DNA of 8,926 nt, taken from assembly GCA_910586255.1 (NCBI GenBank), contig CAJUHR010000070.1:1-8926 (forward strand), read 5' to 3'. The position numbers and the translations under genes were made by a program. The notes under the pieces are model-generated. The model had not been told where the DNA came from. It made no database searches and saw nothing but the letters and a program-made list of their open reading frames with translations. Below, piece by piece: positions 1 through 7,400 of the stretch (positions are counted from its first letter, which is position 1; every line of letters begins with the position of its first letter). Origin of the DNA: an uncultured Lachnospiraceae bacterium (GTDB lineage: Bacteria > Bacillota > Clostridia > Lachnospirales > Lachnospiraceae).

Positions 1-42
1 GTAAGTACCGGGGGATTTCTTATTTTGTCAAGGTACAGATGG

Positions 43-216
43 TTACCTACTTACAATCTTATCGTAAGTCATGGTCTTCTGGTCATGCTTACATATCCCA
101 TCAAGAGTATTTCTGCCAAGATTACTCAGTTTCTCCAACTTGTTTTGTGAGAGATTTCTTTGGTGTAAATAGTGCAGTATAGCCCGACAGGAAAAATAAT
201 TATTTTTACTGCTCAT
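43..216 (-). CDS. Small Cro/C1 (XRE)-like helix-turn-helix protein, 57 aa
   Basis: Probable small DNA-binding regulator. The reading frame starts at ATG 216-214 and ends at TAA 45-43. From about residue 13 it follows the Cro/C1 pattern: a first helix (ILHYLHQRN), then LSQNKLEKLSN as the scaffold helix and turn, then GRNTLDGICK as the recognition helix, then MTYDKIVSR where this family usually has its fourth helix. It stops earlier than the usual 65-70 residues, so it is either a minimal HTH protein or truncated just before the last helix; another frame stays open beyond the stop. The start is well supported by an AAGGAGGGG ribosome binding site seven bases away and a near-consensus promoter upstream. 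It is transcribed divergently from the large ATPase-nuclease gene, the usual place for a local repressor. The HTH assignment is by eye from pattern only. An overlapping plus-strand open frame (3-182) has no visible start signals. Confidence 0.6.
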   Translation of the reverse strand: MSSKNNYFSCRAILHYLHQRNLSQNKLEKLSNLGRNTLDGICKHDQKTMTYDKIVSR

Positions 217-221
217 AAATT

Positions 222-230
222 CCCCTCCTT
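222..230 (-). promoter_or_regulatory. Strong ribosome binding site for the small HTH gene
   Basis: The minus strand reads AAGGAGGGG, with the AAGGAGG core seven bases before ATG 216. This site is the main reason to accept the 57-codon frame as a real gene. Confidence 0.75.
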
Positions 231-240
231 ATATCCTAAT

Positions 241-269
241 ATTATGCGCATGATTTATATAGATGTCAA
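241..269 (-). promoter_or_regulatory. Sigma-A-type promoter of the small HTH gene
   Basis: Read on the minus strand, there is a perfect TTGACA -35 box (264-269), a 17-base spacer and a CATAAT -10 box (241-246, five of six consensus bases). Transcription should start near 234, giving a leader of about 20 bases that contains the ribosome binding site. This is the best promoter in the window. Confidence 0.75.
244..251. promoter_or_regulatory. Palindrome overlapping the HTH promoter; candidate operator
   Basis: ATGCGCAT is a perfect 8-bp palindrome. It extends to the 14-mer ATTATGCGCATGAT (241-254) with one mismatched pair. It overlaps the -10 box and the adjoining spacer of the minus-strand promoter, where binding by the encoded HTH protein would block its own transcription. 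The operator role is inference; only one copy was seen. Confidence 0.35.
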
Positions 270-341
270 CCGATTTTGTCCATAAATGATGTATATTTTT
301 ATAGAATATCAGAACTGTTAAAAAAAACTGCCAATTAGCAG

Positions 342-370
342 ATGTTAGTCCAACAGCTTTCAGATATAAT
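342..370 (+). promoter_or_regulatory. Possible promoter of the ATPase-nuclease gene
   Basis: A perfect TATAAT -10 box lies at 365-370. Seventeen bases upstream is only a weak -35 match (ATGTTA, 342-347). A start near 377 would leave a leader of about 37 bases with the ribosome binding site and ATG 414, and would rule out the upstream ATG at 342. An alternative weak pair is TTGTCC (276-281) with TATAGA (300-305). The region is AT-rich, so chance matches are likely. Confidence 0.35.
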
Positions 371-393
371 AAAATATAAAAGAAAAGCACAGC

Positions 394-400
394 AGGGAGG
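394..400 (+). promoter_or_regulatory. Ribosome binding site choosing ATG 414
   Basis: AGGGAGG lies 13 bases before ATG 414. The spacing is somewhat long, but the in-frame ATG at 342 has no purine-rich site before it (the preceding bases are AACTGCCAATTAGCAG). This favours the shorter product. Confidence 0.55.
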
Positions 401-413
401 ATACGTAAGAGTT

Positions 414-3400
414 ATGAATTACCAAACACTCATCGAGCAAAACATAGGAACCGTCTACCAGGCAGGCATTGCCACAAAGATTCTGCAGCATATGGACCGG
501 ATTCGGAACGTAAGCGATGTCTCCCAGGCCAGGCGCTGGGTGATGGAGCTGTTTCAGAACAGCCGGGACGCGGCTTATGAGGACCAGCCGGTCAGGATTC
601 GGATTGAGCAGAAGGAACAAGTGTTATCCTTTTCCCACAACGGACGGCCCTTTCGGGTGAAGGATATCCTGTCCATCATCAATCAGGTTTCCTCCAAAAC
701 ACCGGGGGAGAATACCATCGGACAGTTTGGGACAGGTTTTATGACCACCTATCAGCTGAGTGAGCAGGTGGAGATTCAGGCGGTGTTAAAGGATGAAGGG
801 CTTCCCTTCAAACCCTTTTCCATCCGGATGGACCGCCGGGGAACTACAAAGGAGGAGATCCTGGCAGGGATTTCTGCCACCATGGAGGAGCTTAAAAAAG
901 CGGATCAGGCGGGGACAGTGGAGAATTTTGACAGGGATGCCTATAATACATGTTTTCTCTACCATCTGGACAATGAGGAGAGCAGAAACATTGCACGGAT
1001 TGGAATGACAGATCTGCAGGAAACCATTCTCTATGTGCTGCTATTTTCGGAAAAGATAGCCAGCGTGGAGCTGATCCATGAGGAGGATGGAAGCTGCCGT
1101 AAGCTGATTTATGAGCGGGGCAGCGAGGAAGAGCTGGGAAACGGGTTAAAGAGATTGTGTGTATTCAGGACCATCGAGGGCGAGGCGGGGAGTGAAAAAA
1201 TGCTTTATTTCCTGATTTGTCTTTCCGAGGGGGATATTACTCTGGCGGCAGGATGGGACAGGGACGGGATGCAAAAGCTTTCGGACCGTTTGCCCAGGCT
1301 TTTCGTAGATTTTCCTCTGATCGGCGCGGAGAGCTTTCCCTTTCCGGTGGTGGTCAATTGTCGGAATTTCCGCACCAATGAGCCAAGAAGCGGCATCACT
1401 CTGGTAGACAATCAGGCCTCTAAGGATGCTCTTGTCAACAAGGAGATTATGGACCGGGCTGTGAGACTGTACGGATGTTTTCTTCACGGGCTGACGGAGT
1501 TGGGGTACGGGCGCCTTGATCATGTGATCCATATCCCGGAGTGGAAACCGGACAAGGAGCTGTCAGAAAGGTGGGTGAAGGAGCATCTTTACGGAATGTT
1601 GTACCGGATTGTGAGCAAAGAACCTGTGATTTCCACAAGGGAGGGCGTCACAGCCTTTGAAAATCCGGAATTTTATCTGGTGTCCGGGGAGAATCCGGAG
1701 GAAACGGCCAGCGTCCGCAGACTTTTATCCGTGCTTAAGGGAATCCGGATTTCGGAGGGGCCGGAGGACTGGAACCGTGCTTTTGCCGGCTATGAGGTGG
1801 AAACGGAGAAATGTCTGGGACTTGAGAAGGTGCTTGGCAGCGCCCGGGATTTTTTGATCAGGCGGCTTAAGGAGGAGCAGATGGGCCCGATGGCCTGGTG
1901 CCGGTCTCTCTACGAGACAGCCATGAAGAATGAAGGGGCGGCCGTGCGGGTAAGGGCAGGGGAAATCCCGATTTTTCCCAATCAGAATCCGGAGGACTGG
2001 AGGGAGAGAAAGCTGTTTGGAATCCGCCATATCCGGCGGGATCCGGGGATTCCGGAAATCTTAAAGGATGTGAGCGATGCCCTTGATAAGCTGACCAGTT
2101 CCCGGGGAGAAGAGCCTTTGCGGATCCGGGACACTTTGCTTCATTCGGATTTTGACGATAAGGGGCTGAGGGAATTGGAGGATTATGACCGGACCCGGCT
2201 TCAAAATCATATTTCCGTCCGCACGAACCGGAGCTATCCGGTCCGCAGCTTTAATCTTTATCAGAAAACCTATGAGGATACCTGGAAAAGGGCCTGGCTG
2301 CTTTTAGTCTCCTGCGGGGAGGATGAGGAGCTCTACCGTCTATGTCGGCCGGTTTACGGAAAGGAGCTTCCACGCTGGCAGCCGCTTTCAGATTCAGGAT
2401 ATGGGGGAATGTGGAGAAATACCTGCTATGGGATTGTATCTCAGATTTTGCAATGGATTGGCAGGGCGCAGAATATGGAGCGGCTCTCCGGGGAGCAATT
2501 TTTCGGATGGACAAAAGAGCAGGTCTACGACTGGCTGAATGGAATATACAAAAAGGCCCTTTTGTATATGGGAGAATCGGATGTAAAATATATCCAGGCA
2601 TTTCCCAATCAGAAGGGAGAATTTCTGGCTCCCTTGCATCTAAAGCGGGATGAGACACCCGGGGAGGAATTAAAGGAGATCGCTCGGGAGTTTCGGGACA
2701 TGGATGCGGAGTGTGACGTATACCAGTCAGCCCTGGATCGCCTGGTTTGTCTGGATCCGGGGTATGGACTTTCCACTCTTAAGGAGGAGGCTGTGGCCAT
2801 GCGGATCCACCGGGTTGTCCAGCAGATTCTCTCCGTAAAAAATCTGTCGGATGCATCACCCGGCCATCAGGAAGCCTGTACCCGGCTTTTGGGATGGATT
2901 CAGGAAAACCTTGGCCAAGCAGAAAGGTATTTTCCGGGATTTACCAGGGAGGAGGAACAGATGAAGCTTCTGACGCCAAAGGCAGCCGTGCGGATTCAGA
3001 AGAAGGCCCGGGATTGCCAGATGATTTTGGAAGAGCTGGGGGCAGGTACCATGGAAGAGGCCATGGAAAAGCTGACAGAGTTTAAGAGGGAAAGAGAGCG
3101 CATGGAGGAGGAAAGGACGGAGGAGACGGGGCAGAAAGAAGCTTCCTCCGGGATATTGTGGGACGACATGGACTGGGACGAGGAACTGGCGGCAGAGTAT
3201 GGAGATGTATCCGATGGCCAAAAGGGCGAAATCCTGCGCCGGATCGGAACGGCAGGAGAGCAGTATGCCTTAGAGCAGGTGAAGAATCATTTCCTGGGGC
3301 TTGGATATGAGAGAATACGGGAGACATCGGAGGAGATTTGGCTGGAGAAAAATCCGGAATCTCAGGTCAAGATCTATTATCCCGATGGGGGACGCTGCCA

Positions 3401-3749
3401 TCAGGCCGGATGGGACATCCGGGTGTCTCTTGTGGAGGAGGAAAAGGAAAGAGATTATTATCTGGAGGTAAAGACCCATACCAGAAGGAGTGTGCTGAGA
3501 AATACCCTGTCCCTATCCGGGGAGCAGATGAAGGCGGCAGCCCGGATAAGGGAGCGGTATATGGTGGTGAGTGTGGTGTACGATCACAGAAGGGAAACGG
3601 GAGAGGAGCTAAAAGCCTTTGCGGATCCTTTTGACCAGATCGGGAAGGGCGTGTTTGTGGGACAGCAAAAAATGTATCGCTTTTTCGTGGATAATCGGGG
3701 GTTAGTTCCACAAACAAGGGAGGAAAAAGGTGATATACAAGGGCATTGA
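414..3749 (+). CDS. GHKL (sacsin/NO VEIN-like) ATPase fused to DUF3883-like PD-(D/E)XK nuclease domain
   Basis: A cytosolic protein of about 1111 aa. The N-terminus carries a GHKL/Hsp90-type ATP-binding fold: N box ELFQNSRDA (E45, N49, D52), a G1 box written FSHNGRPF (H75-N76-G77 in place of the classical DxG) and a glycine-rich lid GQFGTGF (G103-F109). A long middle region of about 800 residues has no motif I recognise. A charged coiled-coil-like linker (FKRERERMEEER) precedes the C-terminal domain. That domain has GEQYALEQV (E949), GWDI (D1001) and LEVKTH (E1018-V-K1020), the E...D...ExK layout of DUF3883, a restriction-endonuclease-like fold. Families with this layout recur in anti-phage islands, so ATP-gated cleavage of nucleic acid is the likely activity; this is inference. 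The start at ATG 414 is preferred over ATG 342 because of its ribosome binding site. The gene is much more GC-rich than everything around it. No signal peptide or membrane segment is seen. Confidence 0.85.
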   Translation: MNYQTLIEQNIGTVYQAGIATKILQHMDRIRNVSDVSQARRWVMELFQNSRDAAYEDQPVRIRIEQKEQVLSFSHNGRPFRVKDILSIINQVSSKTPGENTIGQFGTGFMTTYQLSEQVEIQAVLKDEGLPFKPFSIRMDRRGTTKEEILAGISATMEELKKADQAGTVENFDRDAYNTCFLYHLDNEESRNIARIGMTDLQETILYVLLFSEKIASVELIHEEDGSCRKLIYERGSEEELGNGLKRLCVFRTIEGEAGSEKMLYFLICLSEGDITLAAGWDRDGMQKLSDRLPRLFVDFPLIGAESFPFPVVVNCRNFRTNEPRSGITLVDNQASKDALVNKEIMDRAVRLYGCFLHGLTELGYGRLDHVIHIPEWKPDKELSERWVKEHLYGMLYRIVSKEPVISTREGVTAFENPEFYLVSGENPEETASVRRLLSVLKGIRISEGPEDWNRAFAGYEVETEKCLGLEKVLGSARDFLIRRLKEEQMGPMAWCRSLYETAMKNEGAAVRVRAGEIPIFPNQNPEDWRERKLFGIRHIRRDPGIPEILKDVSDALDKLTSSRGEEPLRIRDTLLHSDFDDKGLRELEDYDRTRLQNHISVRTNRSYPVRSFNLYQKTYEDTWKRAWLLLVSCGEDEELYRLCRPVYGKELPRWQPLSDSGYGGMWRNTCYGIVSQILQWIGRAQNMERLSGEQFFGWTKEQVYDWLNGIYKKALLYMGESDVKYIQAFPNQKGEFLAPLHLKRDETPGEELKEIAREFRDMDAECDVYQSALDRLVCLDPGYGLSTLKEEAVAMRIHRVVQQILSVKNLSDASPGHQEACTRLLGWIQENLGQAERYFPGFTREEEQMKLLTPKAAVRIQKKARDCQMILEELGAGTMEEAMEKLTEFKRERERMEEERTEETGQKEASSGILWDDMDWDEELAAEYGDVSDGQKGEILRRIGTAGEQYALEQVKNHFLGLGYERIRETSEEIWLEKNPESQVKIYYPDGGRCHQAGWDIRVSLVEEEKERDYYLEVKTHTRRSVLRNTLSLSGEQMKAAARIRERYMVVSVVYDHRRETGEELKAFADPFDQIGKGVFVGQQKMYRFFVDNRGLVPQTREEKGDIQGH

Positions 3750-3753
3750 TTAG
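3717..3753 (+). other. Vestigial start of a lost downstream gene overlapping the ATPase-nuclease 3' end
   Basis: AGGGAGG (3717-3723) stands six bases before a GTG (3730), an excellent initiation context, inside the last codons of the ATPase-nuclease gene in another frame. The frame reads only MIYKGID before TAG at 3751-3753. A strong start overlapping an upstream 3' end is the usual look of a translationally coupled next gene, so this may be the stump of a partner lost at the junction. Alternatively it is a chance purine run, since the upstream gene is rich in GGAGG-like codons. Confidence 0.35.
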
Positions 3754-3759
3754 ATAAAA

Positions 3760-3812
3760 ATTGACCCGCTTTAGCTCGTTATTTTCCAGGTGCTAAGGTG
3801 GGGCAATTTTTT
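3760..3812. terminator. Bidirectional intrinsic terminator between convergent genes
   Basis: Arms 3760-3775 (ATTGACCCGCTTTAGC) and 3792-3807 (GCTAAGGTGGGGCAAT) form a 16-bp stem with 13 Watson-Crick pairs, two G-U pairs and one mismatch around a 16-base loop. Six T residues (3807-3812) follow on the plus strand. Five A residues (3756-3760) give a U tract on the minus strand. It should end both the ATPase-nuclease transcript and read-through from the minus-strand operon. Confidence 0.8.
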
Positions 3813-3830
3813 GGCAAGGGTCTCATAATT

Positions 3831-3847
3831 AAAAATGGGACACCCCA
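3831..3847 (-). terminator. Weak hairpin-T tract after the minus-strand operon
   Basis: On the minus strand TGGG-GTGT-CCCA is followed by TTTTT, starting about a dozen bases after the last stop codon of the operon. The stem is only 4 bp, so alone it would terminate poorly; the larger hairpin beyond it is the better candidate. Confidence 0.3.
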
Positions 3848-3858
3848 AAATTTACAAA

Positions 3859-4476
3859 TTAGCCTTGACGATCAACAAATTTTGAAATCCAATCTTTTTC
3901 TTTAGGCGGTATTTTTTTTCCATCATTAATGAGGATATTACTTTTTACATCCTCTTTCTCTTCAATAATACCAAATTGCTTTTTATAAGTTTCAGTATTA
4001 CTTTGAAATAGTATACTGCAATTATGTTGGCGGTATATTTCGATATAATTCTTTGCCCAATCGTATTTTTCCAGTATATTCTGTACCAATCCGGCTAATT
4101 GCTCTTTCTTTTTTTCAAAATAAATTCGGAACATCAACTGATCAAATTTTTCCAAATATGGACTTTCCTGTGATAACATGATTCTGAAATAGATTAGATC
4201 ATCTATTTCAGAATCATCAATTTTAAATACATTGGAAAAAACATCAACTTCATTAAATATGTATTTATCATATATACTATAGGCAGTTGTATTACAGTTA
4301 TATTCTTTATGTTCCTCTACAGATATAAGTCCTTCATAATATCGCATCTCAGTATATTCGTTGGTAGTACAATCCATTTCTTCAGAATGATAAGGAATAT
4401 AATCCTCATATACTAAATTACCAGAAATCATTTCTTCCAAATCACACTTTTTTATTGCATCATTCAAAGAATACAT
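3859..4476 (-). CDS. Unrecognised acidic protein, last gene of the double-DUF262 operon
   Basis: About 205 aa, function unknown. I recognise no family. The protein is acidic and rich in Tyr, Glu and Asp in its first half (EEMDCTTNEYTEMRYYEGL), predicted mostly helical in the middle (YLEKFDQLMFRIYFEKKKEQLAGLVQNILEKYD, written here as a description of residues about 107-140), with a basic C-terminus ending ISKFVDRQG. No signal peptide or membrane segment is seen. The start is uncertain. ATG 4476 has GAAGGG twelve bases upstream and lies 20 bases after the DUF262 stop. A TTG at 4500, overlapping that stop as ATTGA, would add eight residues but has no ribosome binding site; termination-reinitiation could still use it. 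Tight coupling to the DUF262 gene suggests the two proteins act together, perhaps as effector, inhibitor or accessory subunit. A perfect inverted repeat lies inside the gene. Confidence 0.75.
   Translation of the reverse strand: MYSLNDAIKKCDLEEMISGNLVYEDYIPYHSEEMDCTTNEYTEMRYYEGLISVEEHKEYNCNTTAYSIYDKYIFNEVDVFSNVFKIDDSEIDDLIYFRIMLSQESPYLEKFDQLMFRIYFEKKKEQLAGLVQNILEKYDWAKNYIEIYRQHNCSILFQSNTETYKKQFGIIEEKEDVKSNILINDGKKIPPKEKDWISKFVDRQG
4178..4217. repeat. Perfect 17-bp inverted repeat inside a coding region
   Basis: ATGATTCTGAAATAGAT (4178-4194) is the exact reverse complement of ATCTATTTCAGAATCAT (4201-4217), separated by six bases (TAGATC). In the mRNA of the last operon gene it encodes DDSEIDDLIYFRIM and would form a strong 17-bp hairpin. 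There is no T tract after it on either strand, so it is not a standard intrinsic terminator. Confidence 0.85.
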
Positions 4477-4488
4477 GGTTATAGTGTT

Positions 4489-4494
4489 CCCTTC
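4489..4494 (-). promoter_or_regulatory. Ribosome binding site favouring ATG 4476
   Basis: GAAGGG on the minus strand lies twelve bases before ATG 4476, just past the stop of the DUF262 gene. It supports the ATG rather than the overlapping TTG at 4500, although the spacing is long. Confidence 0.4.
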
Positions 4495-4496
4495 TA

Positions 4497-7400
4497 TCAA
4501 TTATGTGGTAAATAACCGATCAATCTTTCATATGTTTTTTTAAATTTGTCTGCTTCATCGCTTAAGATTTTAAGTGCCAAATCATAATTATACATCCTAT
4601 CATTTAATATTTGCCTGTATTCATTGTCAGAAAGCCTGTTTTTATTAAATTCCCACCAGGTAAAGCGTATCATATTTTCCTGACTGTTTCCTATCTTTAC
4701 TAATTTAGCATAAGATTTTTCGGGTAGGTTGCTTTTCGGAATTGCTATACAACCAATACTTATCGATTCAGTATTTATCCATTCATTAATTTCTTTTTTA
4801 TACTCATATAAAGTATACACATCTCCGTTTGCTTTGACATAGTATTTTTCTTTTATTTTATCTATAAATTTCTCTATACTTACAATATACGTATTTACAA
4901 CATTCTTTATTTCAGGACTATTTATATATCCAATTGTATTTTTAAATTTCGTTTCCCATCCTAGAATTTTTTTCCTTATACGTGATGCTTTTAGGTTGTC
5001 CGTTCCTAATTTTTTGATAGTATTATCTATAATGTTAGTTGCGCCTTCCATTTCAAAAGAAATAGGAATAGGAGTTATTGTATACTTATAAAATTCTTTT
5101 TTTACTATACTCCACAAATTATAATCTCCAAACGCATTATCTCTCGCTAATCTTTTATCTTTTGATTCAAATATTTTTTCAGATTTAGATAGTTGTTTAC
5201 ATTCCTCCTTCTCCCATATCTTGACAAGTTCATATTGGCTTGCGCTCAACATCTCATTTAATTTTACTGTGTAGATGTATTCCAGCCAGGTAATTGATTG
5301 TGGTTTTTGCGTCAAATACTTATCAGAATAATAGTCACTGACACTAGCAATCGCATCATTATTAACGGATATAGTGCCATTCATATCAATGCTATAAAAG
5401 CCGTCCAGATTCTCAAGCAATTCAGCTTGCAAATATCCGTCATTCCAATAATTGTGATATTTTTGCAGTATAAACTTAGTCATATCCGATTCATGCATTT
5501 TATATGATTCGGGTTTATCTTCTTGTTTCTGATAATAATCTGATAAAAGTATCCAATATAATGCACAACATTTAGCAGTCTTCTTCTCCCAATTATATAT
5601 TTTAATGTGTCTATTTGTTTTCACAAATTTATAGTCATTTAATTCTTTTTCAGCATATCTTAATTCAAACCATAGACAAAATTCTTCCTTACTAAAACCA
5701 TTTATGTCTCTACTGCAATTAATAACATTTGTAGCCTGTCTTTTGAAAGTCTCAGTCTCATTAAAAATTGCATTATTTAGTATATTGCCAACAATATCAA
5801 CCACATATTTTGCAAAAGATTCCTCCATCCAACGCAATCTCTTTTTGGTATCTGTAATATCACCTATTGAAACGCCATATTCCATGCAGGCCATTTTAAA
5901 ACACCAATGTATAACTTTTATTTCCAGTTTTTCTGCCTTATCTGCAGAAGCTTTGCTCCATCCATTGGCTTCTTGATAACATTTATCAAGAAAGCAATTA
6001 TCTAATTGATATTTCCAATTTTTATCAAAAAAACATTTGAATTTCGTTGATAAAATGTATACTAATTCAGCCTTATAATTTTCATATGGAGTCAAAGGTA
6101 CATTTTTAGAATTTAAATCCATATACATCTGATCCGCAACGGAAGCTTCTTTGACTACGGCAAATTCAAAAATAATCTTTTTCATAAGATAATCTATGTC
6201 AAAGGACATTATTTCCTTACCATATCCATTTTCATAGTCCCGATATATCTTTAGCAAATTTACAATAGAATAGGTTGAATGATCGACAATAAAATGCCTG
6301 AGGCTTTCTTTCGGATTATCAATGGGCTTATTCATATCTAAAAGACAAAGTAATAATTCATTTGCCTCTTTTCTCTCTTCAAATCTAAACTTTTTTAGGA
6401 GAATAATATATTTATCTAATTGATTTTTAATTTCCGGTTTTGCATCAGTATATGATTGATTTATTAAAAAAGCGCATAAATATACCAATGTCACAATTCT
6501 CTGCTGACCATCATATAAATAAAAGCAGCCGTCATTCAAGTAGCCGAAAATAACACTGAATAGAAACTCTTCCTTTCCTGTTCCTTTAATAAAACTCTCA
6601 CAAGAGTTTATCTTTATATTGATAAAGTCCTCTTTTCTTAATTCAAGTTTTTCAGTTAATTTTTGAAGCAATGAATTTAGATGGAATTTATCATCATTGT
6701 ATCCCCAGCCAGAAACTTCACTGTACATGTTAAATCCAGCCAATAAGCACAACGATGCATAATCAGAAAATGCATATTGCGGTTTCCTTTTGATTTCTGA
6801 ATATGAATCTTTGAAATATCCAGGTTCATTCCATAATTTAGAATTTTTAAGACTATTAAATACCACTTTTTCAGCCGTTTTAGGATAATAATTTTCATCC
6901 TTTAATCCTTCTATTGAACTTAATAATGATGTTTTTGATATATCAAATAATAATTCTCTTACCTTTTTTTCATCACAACCAAATGTGTAATCCCGCTGTA
7001 TGGTCGGTACAATTATCTGTTTAATTTCAGAAGTATCTAATATTTCCTCAAATGATTTCTTTCCACCCTTAATAAGTTCTGAATAATTCTTGCCTTTTTC
7101 AATAAGAGCTTCTGTTTCCTTTATTTTCTCGTTAAATATATTTAATATTTCATCAGTAATATAAGTTTCTGCTTCCTCATATGCGCTTTTTGGCATTATA
7201 TCCTGCTTATCATAGATTGTATCGATTTTATCTGAAAGCTGGCTCTGCATAAAAGCATTTTTACTAGGATTTTTTCCATAAGTTTTAGCCAACAGATTAA
7301 AATTTTCCTGAATCCTTTGCTCAAATGTCTTACTGTCCAAATCATCGATATCGATTAAATCAAAGAATTTGAATTCCTTATCCATCCTATACAACATTAT

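Noticed and set aside
3..182. Plus-strand open frame at the left edge
   Set aside because: No start signals are visible. It lies opposite the minus-strand HTH gene, which has both a promoter and a ribosome binding site. It could only be a fragment entering from outside the window.
342..413. ATG at 342 as the start of the ATPase-nuclease
   Set aside because: No ribosome binding site before it, and a TATAAT box lies downstream of it. ATG 414 has AGGGAGG upstream and begins a protein that looks natural at its N-terminus.
2251..2658. Minus-strand open frames inside the ATPase-nuclease gene
   Set aside because: GC-rich coding sequence with few antisense stops produces such shadows. They have no ribosome binding sites and unprotein-like Pro/Ser/Arg-rich composition.
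4178..4217. Reading the inverted repeat as an intrinsic terminator or IS end
   Set aside because: No T tract on either strand, it lies within an intact reading frame, and there is no transposase or target duplication around it.
5298..5976. Plus-strand open frames inside the DUF262 gene
   Set aside because: Short hydrophobic antisense shadows of a well-supported long gene, with no initiation signals.
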